Origin: Acanthamoeba sp. SK_2022b
Taxonomy: Eukaryota > Discosea > Longamoebia > Acanthamoebidae
Assembly: GCA_027943245.1 (NCBI GenBank)
Contig: JANDJZ010000137.1
Span: forward strand, 35,845 to 99,844
Length of the DNA stretch: 64,000 bases
Direction of reading: 5' to 3'
Positions 22,664 to 34,722 of this stretch are shown here, piece after piece (within the stretch, counting starts at the first letter, position 1; the number at the start of each line of letters is the position of its first letter). Below the pieces are notes generated by a model. The model had not been told where the DNA came from, made no database searches, and saw only the letters and a program-made list of their open reading frames with translations. Position numbers and translations under genes: made by a program.

Positions 22664-25285
22664 ATGAGAACGAGAGCTGCGTTGTGGCGTCGGCCAGGTG
22701 CTGTGGTCCTGCATTCTCCGTTTCCTCACGCGTACGAACCACCTAAGCGTTGCGCATATTCTTTTTTCAGAAAGAAACAATCTTTACCTCAAATGCAGAT
22801 CTGCTTCGCGCATCCGCTTCTTGTCCACCACTGCCTCCAACGGTACACGCCCTCGTGTCTTGGCTTCACCTAGGTACAGGCCACCATGGTCTCACTGAAC
22901 GAGGTCGTCCACATCAGATTCGGACTTTGATGTGGTGATCATCGGTGGCGGCATGGTGGGTTCAGCCCTCGCCTGTGCGCTTGGTACCTCTTTCCCTTGG
23001 CCTTGATACCACCACGCTCCACCACTTCATCCTCACAGAACAGGACGGTGCAGGCAGCACGCCTACGACGGGTCACCTGCGAGTGGGGCTAGTGGAGGCT
23101 GGCGTCGTGGCGCCGCTCCACCCGCTGCCGCCAACGCCCGACCTGCGCGTGGTATCTGTCAACCCGGCCTCGGCTCGGCTGCTGCAGGCCGTCGGAGCGT
23201 GGGACGCCATCGTCGACGCGCGCGTGGCGCCCTTCTACTCCATGAAGGTGCCTGCCTTCAACAGCGGACTCGCTCTCCGCCTGAAGCCTTACGCTCCACG
23301 CATGAACGCGTCCAGGTGTGGGACACAAGCGGCAAGGCCTCAATTAGCTTCAAACACAATGAGGTACGACTTCATTGACTTGGCGGCGTATGGCGTCAGT
23401 CATGAGTCACGTCTTTCTGATGGTGCTGCTTCAGGTGGGGATGGACTATCTTGGCTTCTTAGTGGAGAACCGCGTCATTACGTCGGCGCTCTTCGAGCGT
23501 ATGCAGCAGCTGCCCTCGGTGAAGCTCTTCTCCCCCATGTCCGTCCAGCACATCGAGTTGGAAGGTTTCGCCACAAGGATTACTGTGATATTTTTATTTT
23601 CTTTTTAATGTGCTCACCCTTCTCTTAGGCCGAGGAGACGACAGCCAGACAGTAGACTGGTCGTCTCCGCAGCCCATGGTCGGGCTGCAAATGAAAAATG
23701 GCAACAAGCTAAGGACCAAGTACGTGGATGCCAGCTCGGTGCTCTTCCGAATTCACGGCTGCCTGTCGGTCGGCAAGACTACGCGATGTATCCTCACTCA
23801 CTTGTGAGGCTGACCCGAACACCTCCCCCTGGCAGGTTGTTGATCGGTGCGGATGGCGCGCAGTCGATCGTGCGGCAGACATTCAATTTCGGAGCGGTCG
23901 GTTGGCAGTACTCGCAGGTAACACTCAACAGAGATTGACTGTCCCGCGGCGGGGGCCACACTTAGCGATGACTGACTGAAACACATGCGCATTTCACCAG
24001 CGAGGCGTAGTGGCAACGGTGACTCTGCCACCTCACATGGCCAACATGACAACCGCCTGGCAGCGCTTCCTGCCCACCGGGCCCGTGGCGCTGTTGCCGG
24101 TACGTCCTCTCGTTCCCTGTCCTCTGCCCAGCGTACATGATCACACGACGTGCCTTCGACAGCTGTGGGACCGCTATGCGTCGATCGTGTGGTCGACAAA
24201 TATTTCGCACGCCGATCACCTGCTGGGACTCGACGAGAAGGCCTTCCTCGAAGAGCTCAACCATGCCTTCCATGACCCTCCCGGTTTGTCGTTCACCTCA
24301 GAGCACCCGCTACCCTCACTCCTCTCCCGAGTTCCAAAGCTCACTCGGCTCGATATCTTACAGAGCCGTCGACCGGTGCGCTGTCGTTCATCGAGGACAG
24401 GCTGCCCTTCAACCCATTTGCAGGAACCGATCCTCAGGTACGATCTGCAGATCGCCCCGGCCAACGGTGTGGCTTTCGACTGTTCTCCATGATGTCAGCT
24501 GAAAGATGATCATTCTTGTTCGCCAGCCGCCCGTGCTACAGGAGGTTGTGGGCAAGCGCGCTGCCTTCCCCCTGCGCATAGCCCACGCCACCGATTACAT
24601 CCGACCTCGCGTCGCTCTCATCGGGTCCGCCCGCGCTCTTCTGCGCAAACGCAAAGCGTTGAACGAAATTCATCTTTTTATTTCTAAATTTATTGTTGGA
24701 TCATTTTTCTCTTTGAAACAGCGACGCGGCTCATACCATCCACCCGCTCGCGGGGCAAGGAGTCAACCTGGGCTTTGCCGATGTGGCCTCGCTCACTAAC
24801 TCAATAATCGACGCAGTCCAAACGGGTAAGGACTCCCCCCAGCCCCACCCATCCGATCAGGGGAAGGAGTCGCAAGGGCGTGTTGACAACGTATCTCACT
24901 CCTGACCCGGGCGTGTCTCCCGCGGGACACTCCAGGGAGGGATGTCGGTGATGTGAGTGTGCTGAAGCAGTACGAGGGGGACCGGCGAGTCGCCAACGCC
25001 ATGATGCTTGCAGCAGTTGACGGCCTCAAGCGACTGTGGGGCACCTCCTTCCTCCCGCTAGCGGCTCTGCGCAACGTCGGCCTCAAGCTTACCGACAATT
25101 TCTCTCCACTCAAGGCACGTCACACTGCACTATTCCTCTTGACGTCACCCTCACACTACAACTGACATTCATCCGCATGACCTCCAATGCAGAAGGAGAT
25201 GATGAAGTTTGCCGTGGGCTCCTTTGATACATCTGCCATTGGTAGCAGCTCTGCCTCTCCATCTCCTGATGATGCCAGCGTGTAA
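22664..25285 (+). CDS. COQ6: Ubiquinone biosynthesis FAD monooxygenase
   Basis: A 496-residue UbiH/COQ6 flavoprotein hydroxylase of mitochondrial ubiquinone synthesis. Exons: 22664-22731, 22799-22842, 22918-22983, 23054-23247, 23316-23363, 23435-23564, 23629-23719, 23836-23917, 24001-24099, 24163-24283, 24364-24437, 24527-24624, 24722-24825, 24936-25114, 25193-25285. The first two exons form a mitochondrial leader (MRTRAALWRR ... SRIRFLSTTASN). Then come the FAD dinucleotide motif DVVIIGGGMVGSALA, the DG motif LLIGADGAQSIVR and the GD motif LIGDAAHTIHPLAGQGVN, and it ends in SPLKKEMMKFA like other COQ6 proteins. The last intron (25115-25192) has a GC donor (AAG|GCACGT). The identity is secure; the leader exons were chosen on phase and composition. 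Confidence 0.93.
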
Positions 25286-26643
25286 AGTTCCTACCACGAA
25301 ATGACGCTGCCCACGACTTTCATTCCACCCACACCGCCCTTGGGTGTGATGTGTGACCAAGGTCAAGTCAGTTGATTGCAGCTAATTAATTGCCGTAAGC
25401 ACACCGCATCAACCTCAAATTTTTTGGTCAATAGGTGCTCAAAAAATGGTGGGCATAGTGAATCAAAAATGAAGTTAAATTTCATAGTTTAGTTAAAAGG
25501 TTTTGACCATAATGAAGACTCTCTCTTCTAATGGTCCTGAACACACAGGAAGAGTGGAGCATGCTGCAGTTGTCTGTACACAACGCTGAGTAAACCAGGC
25601 CTTGATGTTGGTAAAGGAGCTATCTGTACATGCAGCTTTGATGTGATTGCAGCATGATTTTGTGAAAGGGCAGCTGAAAGGGATGCATGATCTTTAATTG
25701 TCAGAAAAGCACCTGGTTGTCAGATGTATTGCCTGGCTTGCTGATGCAGTTGTGCAATGATGCGTTGAGGACATGATCATTGTGCACATATGTAGAAGAT
25801 AGACTGGCAAGAATAAATGGCAAGAAGGTTACCCACAACACAAGCACCTAGAAAGAGGTGCATTAGAATAGTGCATACACTTATGACGGCAAGCATAAAC
25901 CCCATGTTCATGGCCATCAACATCACATGCTCATGCATGACTGGATGGCATGGAAAGGTGAAGAGGCCATGTTGACACAGTGGTTTAGCAAGCATGTTTG
26001 TATGTGTGGGTGCACTGGCAAAACCTTGTTGCAATGCCATCAATTAAGCAGCTCTCACCTGCATTCCTGTCAGATTTTTGATTCAGGCAACTCCTGAATG
26101 GATCATACATCACCTGAACTGTGAACTTCCAGGCTGCAAAATTCTGTCTTAGCATTGGTGTTACCTTTGCAAAGCCAATGTCCAATCATATTGATTTACA
26201 TATCGTCAAGTAGACTGGAGGATGAATGCAAATTAATCAACATCAGTGTGTTAATTGGCACCTTTTGAAATGCAGCAATGCTTAAATGAAGAAGGCAGAT
26301 GATGAATGTTGCCCACTTGATAAAAATTGGACTTCTACATCTGAAGCAACAGATAGCCACTCTTGCAGCAAGCAGAAGAAACAAGAGATGTATAACAAGA
26401 GGAGGACAAGGTACTGCCTGGTTTATACCATTGTTACCAAGCATTTTAGGAGGCCTTGTACATTTTTCAGAGTGTTTAAAACAGTTTGTTTTCAATGCAA
26501 CTGGGGCATCACCAACAGTGCTTCACCTAACCGAAATAAGGGAAGCCAAGCCACCCGTTCTTTTTTAAATAAAAAGAAAACAGCCGTTAATAACAAACCG
26601 AAGACCCGACCCACACAAGCAAGACAGGCTCTACTTTGTCGTG
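25286..26643. other. CpG-depleted, AT-rich intergenic island
   Basis: 1.36 kb without a recognisable gene on either strand. From about 25380 to 26520 I count only six CG dinucleotides, against abundant TG and CA, in a window whose genes are CpG-rich. The open frames have no family resemblance and no splice-consistent structure. TTAAATAAAAAG at about 26565-26576 is a possible TATA-like element for the next gene. It may be a decayed, once-methylated mobile element. Confidence 0.7.
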
Positions 26644-28550
26644 ATGGCAGCACTCAAGCAACAGCTCATAGCCATGTTCTCCAACCTCTCGCTAGATGTG
26701 CTCGACGCCGTCATGCAGCAGCACAAGGGTAATGAGGCAGCTACCATCGACGCTTTGCTGGCCCTCAATGATACCACGGTGGGGAAGAACGAGAGCCTGC
26801 TCGTCCTAATCAAGAAGGTGGAGCGGATGGTGGACGGCCGCACTAACGCTCGGCAGCTGGCGGGCAAGTTCGGTCTAGACGTTATGAACGTGGCCTGGGA
26901 AGACAACGGCCGCTTCAAGGGCTCGTGCTGGGGGCCGTGCATCAGCGACATGACCCTCAACGTGCTCGACCACGCCCTCCCACTTGTGCGCCACCCCAAC
27001 TTCGAGGACCTGACCTGGTACGAACAGTCGGTTTTACTCTTCACCACTTTAGCTGCTTGAATAATTCTTCTCTTCCCTTACAGGGACGTGCCGATGGAGA
27101 AGATCCCGCTGGTGGTGGGCAATGAGATTAAGGGCGGCCAGCTGTACACGGTCACGCTCAAAGAGTATCTCGATAACTTCCGCCTCTACCTCCACAACCC
27201 CCAGTCGTGGGCGGGCTCCAAGTACGATACCTCATTCATCTGCCACGTCGGTGGCTGTATCTGACCATCAACCATCGTCTCGTTCCCTGTGTTGTGTGTC
27301 GTATGCAGGACATCGCTGTACGCGGCGGAGAGGGACAGCCATGCGCTGATGTCGTCGCAGGCGTGCTTCCTGCCGGTGCCCCATGGCAGCGACGCCACGT
27401 TCAACGTATCCATCTTCAACTACCAGTCCTACACAGGCCATCCGGCAGTACTGGCCATCGTTGCCACCAGGTATTTGTTGGGCGGGGGCGCGGTACATGA
27501 ATGCGGTGCATGACTTGCGCGAGAGTTAGCGACTAACCTCGAGATACAGCCAGGGTACATCCGCGCAGGTGGTGCAGGAGGGTAGCCAGAAGCTGTACTT
27601 CAACAAGAACGGCGAGAAGGCCAGCTTCATCGGCCAGCGCCTGAGTGACAATCGCAAGGAACGCGGTGTCGCGACCCAGGGCGAGATGACCAAGGAGGAG
27701 AAGCAACAGGTGCAGTACACACTATAGCTGACACTACTAGTTACTCACCATTGCACGCTGTAATGCAGAACATGATCATGGTTATTCAAGTACCGTTGAA
27801 GCAAGTGCAGCGACCCGATTATGCCCTGCCACTGTACGTAGTCGAACTTCTCTCCCGCTCTCAAAACCTCCAGCTTCTCCAACTATGGTACGCGCGTGCG
27901 GCGGTTCATGTACACGCTACAGAGCATATGCTTGCCAGTCGACAGCTATGTGCGAGGTGGCGTACGCCTGTCCTACGGAGGACGAGGCAGCCGACGTGGA
28001 GGACGCCATCGTCAAGGTGGGTGAGGCCGAGGGTCCCTTCGACGAGGTCGCCGGCATCGCGATCGAACGCGACCCACAATTCCCCGTCCGCGTCACCCTG
28101 CAGGTACACCACTTCACATGCACTGCACGCATTCATCGCGTGCACATGGCCAACATGTTCCTCGTGCAGTTCTACAAATCCACAGCGAACGGGGTGGCCG
28201 ATGAGGAGGCCATGCGCACCATCGCCGCGCAGATCGAGTCGTCGCGCAAGTTCGCCGACAACATCGGCTCGCTGGTGGTCGGCGGCCGCACCGAACGGCC
28301 CACCGAACACAACGTGCCCAGCCCCGGAGCTCCGCCAATCTTCGTGCCCGCCTGGTGGTCTACCTTTTGGCTGACCTACGGCCGCACTCTGCCCCAGCTC
28401 AACGAAGAGCAGGCCAAGACTCTGGCCTTTGGCCGAGGCGGCGCAACCAAGTGGGGCCAATCGACCCTGCAGGGCTCGCAGCACGAGGTGCTGGCCACCC
28501 TGCGCGGACACGCCCAGCCCACCCTGCCCGACTGGAATGTCCTCGGCTGA
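26644..28550 (+). CDS. CUE-domain protein, remainder unknown
   Basis: A 483-residue protein. Exons: 26644-27017, 27084-27221, 27309-27470, 27550-27709, 27769-27833, 27874-27887, 27946-28103, 28170-28550. Residues 1-45 look like a CUE ubiquitin-binding domain (LIAMFSNLSLDVLDAVMQQH, then GNEAATIDALLAL). The rest is a well-folded-looking alpha/beta sequence I do not recognise (for example GRFKGSCWGPCISDMTLNVL and SYTGHPAVLAIVAT). The C-terminus includes VPAWWSTFWLTYGRTLPQL. There is no signal peptide or membrane helix, so it is probably cytosolic. Exon 6 is a 14-base micro-exon and the intron before it only 40 bases; phase supports them but they need transcript confirmation. It converges tail to tail with the next gene. 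Confidence 0.75.
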
Positions 28551-28685
28551 TCTGTACAGATGACACATTACTCCATTGCGATGCATAGGTATTTTGTTTT
28601 GAGTGGGCGGTGGATCAGATGAGGCGGGAAAGGACATGTTTGTTTTGCTGTACAGAGGCGCTGGGGGGGGGAGGACAATGTCGCT

Positions 28686-30800
28686 TCACAGGTAAGAGAG
28701 GCCTGGTGAGGGCGTTCGGAGCGACTTCCACAGAGCGTCGAGATCATCAGGGTTGAAGGCATCCCTAGCCGATAGGCCGGCGGTATCGTCGCCGAACACG
28801 CGCATCGCCACATCCTCGTTGCTACTAGTGCTGTACTCGCTAAACGACTGCCGCGAGCAGCTGCTCGACGTAGATGACTCGGGCGAGGCTTCGCTCGACG
28901 TGGCGGCTGGGGTGGCGTATAGCTCGAGCTGGTGATAGCTGGTAAGCGTTGAGGGCACGATGGCATCAGCGCTCGGCGCAGCGGCGGGCACGTAATCATC
29001 GCAGATCACCTCCGGCCCGGAGCGCATTATGGAGTCATGGACCGTTCGCTGCGGGTACCTGCTGGAGGTACGAGACGAGTCGAGCACGTCGTCACAGACC
29101 AGGATGAACCACTTGGGCTGAAGGTACAGTCGAAGAGGAAGGCCATGGTGAGCTTTGCACGCACACCACAGGGGGATATTCATAAAGAGAGCTACAGAAC
29201 ACACCTTTCCGGAATCATTGAAGAAGAACTGGGACCGAGCACGCATGTTCAAACGCTGTTGCTTCTTGGAGGCCCACGACGGCGTGGTCTGGAAGACGGG
29301 TCCTATCCGAGACACATCTGCGGGTTTGAACGCGAAGTGGGCGACCCGATCGCGCGTTCCGAGGTCCCTGCGATCGCACAGCAGCGTTATGGGATGACCC
29401 AACAGCTCGTGCTGCGGCGGCAGCACACAGTGAAGGAAATTGTCGATAAGAAGCCAGTCGCATTACCACGCATCGATGCGTGCGCCTCAAGGGAGTGGGC
29501 ATCGTGTGTCGAATGTGTGACAGGGGCAGAGAACGAACCAGCTCAAATCCAGAGACATGGCAGAAGGAAGGGGAGGCATAGACAAAGGTGGGCAGGGCCA
29601 ATTCTGCCATCGTGTCAGGCTCACTCAGGCCAAACGCCGCAAACGGTTTGCTTCACACAGCGAGACGCAAGTCAGTTAGAGCACGCCACACGGTGGGGAG
29701 AGAGGAAACGATTACGTCAGATCATCGATTACCACGGGCTGCATCCACAGGTCGTAGTCGGCGAGGAAGGGCAGGATGTGGATGATGGCCCGCATGTGCG
29801 GCGGCGTTTGCGACCTCGACATCAGCGAAGCCGGGTCGATGGGCTGCGAGAATGGGGACTGCGGGATGTGCTGGTGTAGCGAGACCGCGGTTTGCTGCGC
29901 GGCCAGCAGGTTGAGGATGCGCTCCATGTTGAGCCTGTTCTCCTCCTGTATCTCCTCGATCCTGTGCTCGGCCCGCTTGTGTAGCGAGCTGAGCGTGCGC
30001 ACCTCGTCGCGCAGATGTCGGTTCTCTCGTCGCATGTCGCGCATTTGCTCGGCCAGCAGCGTGAGGACCATTCCTGAGATGCCTTCGTTCGGGTTCACCA
30101 GCGCACGATCCAGCGGTGGTGGCGAGGCCGGCTCGGGGCTCTCAACCCTGCGCAGGAGTGAGGGCCCGCTGGCTGCAGTCGCTCCCGGGTGGCCCGCGCT
30201 GGAGGAGTCCAACCGGGGCACGATGGCAGGTGGAGGCTTCTTCGCCGCTGCACGCATGGCCATGCCCAAAGGGTCAGCGTTAGGGCGCTCGGCACGCGTG
30301 TATGTGTGGTGGGTGGCAAGTCTGTACGTTCAGACCGCCGTCGCTTGCTGCGTTCGGGTCCCGCTGGCGGGTGGCTGTTGCGTGTGGAAGTGGCGTGCGG
30401 GGAGAGGGTCGTGACGGCGAACGTGGGTGTGGTGGCCGAAGTGGTAGGTGCAGCGTCAAACTGGATGGTGCCCTTGGGCGGACGGCCACGCTTGCGCACA
30501 GGCAGAAAGTGGCAGTTCGCCGTTTGGCCCAGGCTCACGCATCTCTGGCAGGGGTGACCCCTACGAGATAATACGAATTAAATTATTTTTTTTATCAAAA
30601 ACAAACCTGCCTTTGTGCACAAATGATATTTTTTTAAAAAAATATGGAGATAAAAAATCGTAATCCATGTGTGGCATTAAGTGGGAAAGAAAATCATCAG
30701 GATACCCATCGCAAGCGGCGTGTGCTTGACGGCAAAAGGTACAAGCCCTCTTAAGCTGGCCTGCTGTACTCAAGAGATCCTGAGCAGTGCTGGCTTCCAT
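28686..30800 (-). CDS. Zn2Cys6-PAS transcription factor, family copy A
   Basis: 536 residues. Exons: 30800-30706, 30560-30328, 30247-29716, 29650-29539, 29411-29205, 29117-28686. N-terminal zinc cluster C-x2-C-x6-C-x5-C-x2-C-x8-C (CTFCRQAHAAC, split by intron 1, then PCQRCVSLGQTANC), followed by the basic KRGRPPK segment, which resembles an AT-hook. There is a long amphipathic, probably coiled-coil helix (MRDMRRENRHLRDEVRTLSS, about residues 170-220). A conserved hinge FLADYDLWMQPVVIDDL leads into the PAS-like domain (TFVYASPSFCHVSGFEL, HELLG, closing with PKWFILVCDD). The tail is Ser-rich and acidic. The start is the only ATG in the first open frame, with a stop shortly upstream. Likely a sequence-specific DNA-binding regulator with a sensor domain. 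Confidence 0.82.
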
Positions 30801-30995
30801 CAAGGCGAGAGTGGGCGTTTGTGTGTCTTTTTCGGCGGCCGCTGTTTCCGCGTATTTAGCGGATGTCGCCGAGACGGCAAAAGCGGGAGCCACAAAAGAA
30901 TTCTATGTACTAAAAGAGATGGAAGGAAGCAGACAAAAGAAGAGATACGACGCTGCGGTGCGGTAGGGTGTCTCTGCCCTACCGCGCTCTCGCGC

Positions 30996-33945
30996 TCAGG
31001 CGTCGGTGTCGAACCAGCTGCTGTTCTGCTGCTGAGGTTGCGCGGCGGGAGCCTGCCGGAGCTCCTTCAGCCACGAGTAGTTGCCGCCACCGCTTCCTGG
31101 CGGTTGCTGGTTCGACGATGGATTCGCGGACGTTGATGCGCCAACCGACGACGACAAAGTGGACAACGACGACGACGACGTGGACAACGACGCGCCAGAA
31201 GGAGTGCTCGGTATGCTGTAAGAGGGTAGAGACGGCGAGGGCGGTATGAGCTGAAGGAGGAGTTCCTGAAGATCGATTCGATCGTCGGCGCCAGAGAAGA
31301 GAGGCGATGGCGCCGACGCTGCGGACGAAGAAGAAGGCGGATAGGAAGGAATCGACGAGTTGTGCTGCTGCTGCTGCTGCTGTGCCTGGTGAGTGTCGAA
31401 TGCGGCGGCTTGCGGTTGTTGGCCGAAGGTGGGATAGCTGTTCATGTTGGGCAGCGCGGATCGAGGAGGAGGCGAAGCAAAGTGCGCGTGCGGGTTCTCG
31501 CTGCCCGGCGTGGTACAGGACGAGGGAGCCGAGGGAGAAGAAGTGCTGACCGGCGACGATGAGAACGCCGGCGTCCTGGTGCTGGCTGTGCTCGACGGCC
31601 TGTTCGATGACGCCGTCTGAGCCCACGCAATCGGCGGAGTCCAGTCGAGGGACAAGTCCTCTCCCCTAATATCCAACTCCGTGTAGGAGTCTATCACCGT
31701 TACACACCATCGAATCTGGCGGTCCGAACGAACGCGTGAGCCGAGAGCGCAAAATAGCAATAAGAATAACAACAGCAACAACACCAAATACAAACCCGGG
31801 CGAGGAAAGGAGCGTACATATCCAAGCTCATTGTAAAAAGCCTGGTGTCGCGATTCACACCGAAACACTCGGCCGTCTTTGCGTCGCATCATGACCTGAA
31901 GCGCAAACGGCTCGCTGATCGTTTGCGGAGCGCTGGTGGATCATAAAACAAAAACATCAGCACATGAAAAGACTCGCGAAGGAAGAGGGAGGCGATGTGC
32001 CTTTGGAAGAGCTTGGATAGCATTTCCCGCTTGGCCTGTTCGTCGACGCAAGTGACCTTGTTCACGTTTCGCCCAAGCAATTCGTTCTGCGTGATGGCAT
32101 TTTGAAGTCCACGCGTGAGCAACCACTCTCTTAACAATATTAAAAGAGCAGCAGCCTCGGTACCAAGGCATATCCCGACAGCTCGGCAAATGAATTATTT
32201 ACAAAAATGAAGATCGGTGGCGACGAGTCCTCGCCGATGTACTGCGATATGATCCGAAGGGCGTAGAACGGTTTTCTGAGAGAGAGAGAGAGAGATGGTG
32301 AGAGTCCCGAACAGCGCAGCGTTGGCGTGGGCAAAGCGGCCCGCACAAGGGGGTCGTGGAGTGTGGAGGAGCTACCGTGCGTCGTTGACGACAAAAGTAG
32401 ACGGCGAGACCGTGTAGTCCAGGAGGAAGGGCATGCGGTTGAGAATGTCGGACAGGGCCGACAACGACAGCGTCGGTTCGGCTGCTGAATTGGAGGAGGA
32501 GGAGGAGGAGGACGCCGAAGAGGAAGCGGAGGACGTCGTCGAAAGAGACGATGACGATGCAGAAAAAGAGGGCGTGGCTGTGATTTTCAAGAGCTGCTGC
32601 TCGGTCTTGTTCTGTCGCTTCACCACCTTGTTGAGCTGCTTCCGCATCTCGCGGTTGTGTTGCTTGACTTCGCGCAGCTCCTCGAGCACCAGCGACAGGA
32701 TGCCCTCCAGCACGTCCTCGCGCTTCCGGTCCGCGGCATTGGTGCCGGAGCCGGCGCGCAGGAGGGTCGATGACAAGGAGCTCAGCAGCGATTGGCTCGA
32801 GGATTCGAATGGTGAGAGCGGCGACGATGATGGAGAGGAATAGGGAGATGACGGTGGCGACGACGAAGACGACGACGAAGACGAAGAAATATCGAAGGAC
32901 GACGACGAAGAGCCCGAAAGGTGGGTGGCGGCCGCCGCTGAAGAAGAGGAGGAGGAAGATGAAGACAGGCCATGGAGCGAATAGGAGAAGGAGGAGGAGA
33001 AGGCCTCGTGCGGCACGCCCGTGGATAGCGAGGACTCGGCGAGCCCGAAGAACGACGAGGAGATGTTGCTGATCCGTTCCGAGTGGGAGTGGAGGTTTGA
33101 CCCTGCGCTCCGCGACACCGAAACCAGTGACGAAGACGCGGAGGCCGTGGTTGAGGCGGCAGTGGAGACTTGGAAGGGGTCAAAGGGGTCAAAGGCCAGC
33201 GACGGCATGCGTATTTTGAACCCTGTGCGAACAATAGCCAATGGTCGCCATCAGAACACCAAGCATTGGTTGCGCGTGCTGCCCATATGGCCCGACGGTT
33301 GACGGTTGCGTGAGAGATGCGGAGAGGGAGAGAGGTTCGCGTACCGTCCGCTGGCTCTATCCGCGGTCGCTTGGCGGTGGGCGCTGTGGCAGCCGATTGC
33401 CACTCGACCGTGCCCGACTCCTGGGCCTCGTGTGTCGACTCCGATTGTGGGGGTCGCGTTGATGATGATGAAGAGTTCTTCCCCTTCGAGCTGTGGTGCT
33501 TGCTATTGCTTTGTCCGTTGGTGCCCGACTTACGCGGTCGGCCGCGCTTTCGCATCTCGACATCAGCACAGAGGTGCGCCTTTCCGATGGCCACGCATCG
33601 TCGGCACGGTCGTGTGCTGGGGACATGAGAGGAGAGACGCACCAAGTCAGGACAAAGCCCGCGCACGAATGTGTGGGAGAACAACAAACACCAGCAAGAA
33701 TGGCGATTGGATGGATGTTAACGGGGAGAGCTCCCGCCGAGAAATGTGAAACACAAGCCATGAGGCACATGCACCTTATGATCACATATACGCAAATATT
33801 TCTCATGTTTTGGCGGAGGTGGGTGGTGCTACGGAAGTGGGTGGCGGGGAAGCTAAGGGCACCTTTCGCAAGCGGTGTGGGAGAGTCTGCACAGGTTGCA
33901 CGCACGACCTATCTGCTGCTTGCTGTTGGCAGCCTGCTCCATCAT
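30996..33945 (-). CDS. Zn2Cys6-PAS transcription factor, family copy B
   Basis: 753 residues. Exons: 33945-33863, 33616-33345, 33222-32376, 32275-32164, 32086-31974, 31932-31818, 31715-30996. Zinc cluster CNLCRLSHTAC / PCRRCVAIGKAHLC, then KRGRPRK. A very long Ser-rich segment (blocks of 6-10 Ser, about residues 140-290) precedes a helix (VLEELREVKQHNREMRKQLN), and FLLDYTVSPSTFVVNDARKP leads into the PAS-like domain (IFIFVNNSFAELSGYAL, NELLGRNV, RRKDGRVFRCE, IRWCVTVID). The C-terminal 240 residues are Ser/Gln/Pro-rich with a six-Gln CAG run near 31370, resembling an activation domain. The donor of exon 5 (GA|GTCTTT) is unusual. It lies 195 bases upstream of copy A in the same orientation. Confidence 0.82.
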
Positions 33946-34722
33946 CGCGGGCGAGGCAGTGGGCACAGACACGAGAAGTAGCCACACCGCGGCGACAGAA
34001 GCCAGAGAAGAGAAGAAGAGAAAGAAAACGACGAAGTGTGCAGAAGTGTCAGCTTTTTGGGATAAGGAAGGTGGTTGCCTTGTGCAACTGTGGCGCTCCA
34101 CGGTCGTGTTCGTATTTATTTACGCGTTGTTATTTATTTGAGTTCGGTGTCCGTTTATGTCGATGATGGCCTGCACTGTGGGGGTTGCGTGTGGGAGGAA
34201 GTTCCCGTACCTCTTGGCTCATCACGTCAGTCGCCGTCCCTATGCTGTCGCCGTTTCTTCGTCTTCACGTTGTTGACGTGTCTTCCCCCGTCGCGTGTCG
34301 CGCAGACGAGCAAAGCCAGGCCGCGGTGCTGGTGGTGTACCAGCGCTCTCCGGCACACACAAACCCTTCTGCGGGGAGCCAGGAAGCTGCTGCAGCCACC
34401 AGTCGCGGGTATTTTGGCCAAATAGAGAAAATTCTAGGAAGAAAATCAAAGCCGGGGAAATATCCGCGGACGTGCTCTTTTTAAACGAATCGCAAACAAG
34501 ACAATGTTACTGGCCACTCACAAAATAGTGCGGAGCCTCCAATCAGCGCTTGTCGCCGAAAGCCGCAGATGGGGCCACACCATTGGCCAACCACACACGT
34601 GCTAAGCAAAAAGGAGGGGGGCTGGGCCGGTTGGGCTCACCACGGCTTGAGGCTGCTCAGCCTGGCCACGCCCTGCTGCTCTCGTGTCGTCGGTGTCCCC
34701 AACATCCCGCCTGCCGACGACG
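33946..34722. other. Intergenic between family copies B and C
   Basis: 777 bases; presumed promoter of copy B and 3' flank of copy C. No coding exon, RNA gene or repeat recognised. Short open frames here have no resemblance to the neighbouring family. Confidence 0.55.

Noticed and set aside
25286..26643. A recent viral or bacterial insertion as the source of the odd composition
   Set aside because: No viral or bacterial gene remnant is visible; CpG loss alone fits old methylated amoeba DNA equally well.
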